A DNA stretch of 6,323 nucleotides from Rubritepida sp. (lineage in GTDB: Bacteria > Pseudomonadota > Alphaproteobacteria > Acetobacterales > Acetobacteraceae), in contig JACMRO010000397.1 of the NCBI GenBank assembly GCA_014376425.1, forward strand, positions 1-6,323, written 5' to 3'. Position 1 is the first letter of the stretch, and each line of letters begins with the position of its first letter. The translations under genes were made by a program, and so were the position numbers. Shown here piece by piece: positions 4,406 to 6,323 of the stretch. The notes beneath the pieces are model-generated. The model saw only the letters and a program-made list of their open reading frames with translations, did not search any database and was not told where the DNA came from.

Positions 4406-6286
4406 CTACTGGCACGCCAGACACTCCTCATAGTTGTTCGACACTAGCCCGGGCTGAATATCCAGCGCCACCGGCTGCGGCACGTGCGCGGCCATGATAT
4501 CACCCTGGCCGACTACTTTCTCGCTGATCGCGTCCGCCCGCTGAATGCTCAACGACCGGCAGTAATACAGCGACTTCATGCCCCGTTTCCACGCCAGCAG
4601 GTGAATCTGGTGCAGGTCACGCTTATGTACGGCGGCCGGCAGGAACAGGTTCACCGACTGGCTCTGGCAGATATAGGGCGTGCGATCGGCCGCGTGTTCG
4701 ATCACCCAGCGCTGATCCAACTCGAACGCCGTCTTGAACGTCGCCCGTTCCTGATCGTTCAGGAAGTCCAGATGCTGCACCGAACCCTTGTTGACGGTGA
4801 CCGTATTCCAGGTTTCATCATCGTCGCGGCCATATTTGGCCAGCACCCTGCCCAGCGCCGGGCTGCGGACGATGAAGCTGCCTGACAGAGTCTTGTGGTT
4901 GTACACATTGGCCGCGATCGGTTCGATGCCCGGTGCGGCCCCGCCGCAGATGATGGAAATGCTGGCCGTGGGCGCGATGGCGATCTTGTTCGAAAACCGC
5001 TCCATGAAGCCGTACTCCGCCGCGTCGGGGCAGGGGCCGCGCTCTTCGGCCAGCATGCGGCTTGCGGCGTCGGCCTGCTCACGGATGTGGCGGAACATCT
5101 TCTTGTTCCACACCTTCGCCACCACGCTTTCGAACGGCACGTTCAGCGCCTGCAGGAAGCTGTGGAAGCCCATCACGCCTAAGCCCACCGACCGCTCGCG
5201 CATCGCCGCATAGCGGGCCTTTGCCATCGTCTCGGGCGCGGTGTCGATGAAGTTCTGCAGCACGTTGTCCAGGAAGCGCATGACGTCGGGGATGAACTGT
5301 GCGTCGTCCTTCCACTGCGTCCAGGTGTCGAGGTTGAGCGAGGACAGGCAACACACCGCGGTACGCTCCTGGCCATGCTGGTCGGTGCCGGTGGGCAGGG
5401 TGATCTCCGAGCACAGGTTGGAGGTCTTCACCTCCAGCCCGGCCAGCTTGTGGTGCTCGGGCCGGGCGTTGTTCACGGCGTCGGAGAAGATGATGTAGGG
5501 CTCGCCCGTCTCCATCCGCGCCGTCAGCATGCGGATCCACAGCGACCGCGCCGAGATTGTGCGCACCACCGTGCTGTCCTTCGGGCTCAGCAGTGCCCAG
5601 GCCTCATCAGCCTCGACCGCGCGCATGAAGGCGTCGCTCAGCAGGATGCCGTGATGCAGATTCAATGCCTTACGGTTGGGGTCGCCACCGGTCGGGCGCC
5701 GGATCTCGATGAACTCCTCGATCTCCGGATGATGCACTGGCAGGTACACCGCGGCCGAACCACGCCGCAACGAACCCTGGCTGATCGCCAAGGTCAGGCT
5801 GTCCATCACCCGGATGAAGGGGACGATGCCCGAGGTCTTGCCGTTCTGCCCGACTTTCTCGCCGAGCGACCGCAGATTGCCCCAGTAGGAGCCGATGCCG
5901 CCGCCCTTCGATGCCAGCCAAACATTCTCGTTCCACAGGTCAACGATGGATTCCAGGCTGTCATTCGCCTCGTTCAGGAAGCACGAGATCGGCAGCCCAC
6001 GGGTGGTGCCGCCGTTGGAGAGTATCGGGGTGGCGGGCATGAACCACAGCCGGCTGATGTAGTCGTAGATCCGCTGGGCATGCGGTTGGTCATCGCCAAA
6101 AGCCGAAGCCACGCGGGCGAAAAGATCCTGGTAGGATTCGCCGGGCATCAGATAGCGATCATCCAGCGTCGCACGGCCGAAATCGGTCAGCAGCGCGTCG
6201 CGCGACCGGTCGATCTGCACCTGGTGATGGCCTTGAAGCTGTATTGCGTCGAACCCGTCCTGAATCCCTGATTGCCCGGTCACCAA
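4406..6286 (-). CDS. nrdA: Class I ribonucleotide reductase, alpha (catalytic) subunit NrdA
   Basis: This is the large subunit of class I ribonucleotide reductase, which reduces ribonucleoside diphosphates to deoxyribonucleotides for DNA synthesis. It has 626 residues as called. The ten-stranded barrel residues are all visible: Cys102 (LPISCFLN), Asn290-Cys292-Glu294 (SNLCSEITLP) and Cys312 (VCCLSSLNL). The radical-relay pair Tyr574-Tyr575 lies in SLYYCRS. The C-terminal swinging tail ends ECLACQ, with Cys622 and Cys625 as the pair that takes electrons from thioredoxin or glutaredoxin. PTASISIICG (439-448) is the phosphate-binding loop. No N-terminal ATP-cone is recognisable; barrel-associated sequence starts by about residue 30, unlike E. 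coli NrdA (761 residues). The start is uncertain: TTG at 6286, GTG at 6283 or GTG at 6220 (residue 23) are all in frame and none has a good Shine-Dalgarno. The conserved block near DRSRDALLTDFGRATLDDRY favours keeping at least residue 23 onward. Confidence 0.96.
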   Translation of the reverse strand: MVTGQSGIQDGFDAIQLQGHHQVQIDRSRDALLTDFGRATLDDRYLMPGESYQDLFARVASAFGDDQPHAQRIYDYISRLWFMPATPILSNGGTTRGLPISCFLNEANDSLESIVDLWNENVWLASKGGGIGSYWGNLRSLGEKVGQNGKTSGIVPFIRVMDSLTLAISQGSLRRGSAAVYLPVHHPEIEEFIEIRRPTGGDPNRKALNLHHGILLSDAFMRAVEADEAWALLSPKDSTVVRTISARSLWIRMLTARMETGEPYIIFSDAVNNARPEHHKLAGLEVKTSNLCSEITLPTGTDQHGQERTAVCCLSSLNLDTWTQWKDDAQFIPDVMRFLDNVLQNFIDTAPETMAKARYAAMRERSVGLGVMGFHSFLQALNVPFESVVAKVWNKKMFRHIREQADAASRMLAEERGPCPDAAEYGFMERFSNKIAIAPTASISIICGGAAPGIEPIAANVYNHKTLSGSFIVRSPALGRVLAKYGRDDDETWNTVTVNKGSVQHLDFLNDQERATFKTAFELDQRWVIEHAADRTPYICQSQSVNLFLPAAVHKRDLHQIHLLAWKRGMKSLYYCRSLSIQRADAISEKVVGQGDIMAAHVPQPVALDIQPGLVSNNYEECLACQ

Positions 6287-6308
6287 GAATGACCAATTAC
6301 CGGGTTCG

Positions 6309-6323
6309 CCACAAGATATAGTC
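6309..6323 (-). promoter_or_regulatory. NrdR repressor box upstream of nrdA (cut by window edge)
   Basis: The minus strand reads GACTATATCTTGTGG. Thirteen consecutive bases, ACTATATCTTGTG, fit the 16-bp NrdR-box consensus as I remember it (acaCwAtATaTwGtGt). The outermost bases differ or lie beyond the edge. NrdR is the ATP-cone-containing repressor of ribonucleotide reductase genes, and its sites sit over nrd promoters, usually in pairs about 30 bp apart. This one lies 22 nt before the TTG start of nrdA and could overlap a -10 element (TATATC). No clear second box is seen towards the gene; TCATTCTTGGTGA (6280-6292) is at best degenerate. A partner may lie beyond the window. Confidence 0.72.

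Noticed and set aside
4197..4433. Plus-strand 78-codon frame spanning the nrdA-nrdB spacer
   Set aside because: It starts inside nrdB and ends inside nrdA on the opposite strand, uses a TTG start without a clear ribosome binding site, and has no recognisable motif.
5375..6271. Plus-strand open frame of 298 codons opposite nrdA
   Set aside because: It lies within nrdA, and its His/Arg/Gln-rich product looks like a mirror of GC-rich coding sequence.
6280..6292. Possible second NrdR box (TCATTCTTGGTGA)
   Set aside because: Only the CTTG core and a few other bases agree and the spacing is slightly off, so it cannot be called a site from this sequence alone.

Overview
The window is GC-rich and every supported gene lies on the minus strand, so the order of reading is from high to low coordinates. 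The proteins look alphaproteobacterial. The ribonucleotide reductase pair, the SCO-type copper chaperone and an orphan tripartite-tricarboxylate (Bug/TctC) solute receptor together suggest Rhodospirillales, most likely an Acetobacteraceae/Roseomonas-like bacterium. That placement rests on remembered protein similarity and codon bias, not on a marker-gene search.

Layout in the direction of transcription. At the right edge (about 6309-6323) lies most of an NrdR-type repressor box, just ahead of nrdA (6286-4406), the catalytic subunit of a class I ribonucleotide reductase. A 150-nt spacer with a GC-rich hairpin and a T-rich tail separates it from nrdB (4255-3203), the diiron/tyrosyl-radical subunit. 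A stem-loop follows nrdB, then a membrane-anchored SCO1/SenC protein (3140-2454). Next comes a short leader with a perfect 9-bp inverted repeat, then a small uncharacterised protein of 89 residues (2363-2094). After it is a periplasmic Bug/TctC-type receptor (2048-1086). Last is guaB (999 to the left edge), IMP dehydrogenase, which lacks its C-terminal part because the window ends.

Functionally, nrdA and nrdB form one enzyme that makes deoxyribonucleotides, and guaB feeds guanine nucleotide synthesis, so the two ends of the window both concern nucleotide supply. The SCO protein (copper delivery to cytochrome oxidase) and the Bug receptor (organic-acid capture) have no obvious link to them. 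There is no gene-free stretch longer than about 150 nt. No RNA gene, insertion sequence, CRISPR array or integration site was seen.

This is mostly ordinary housekeeping sequence and I see no convincing new system. The best second-look items are the untranslated regions: the NrdR box, the nrdA-nrdB hairpin and the inverted repeat touching the ribosome binding site of the small gene. The small gene itself also deserves a look.
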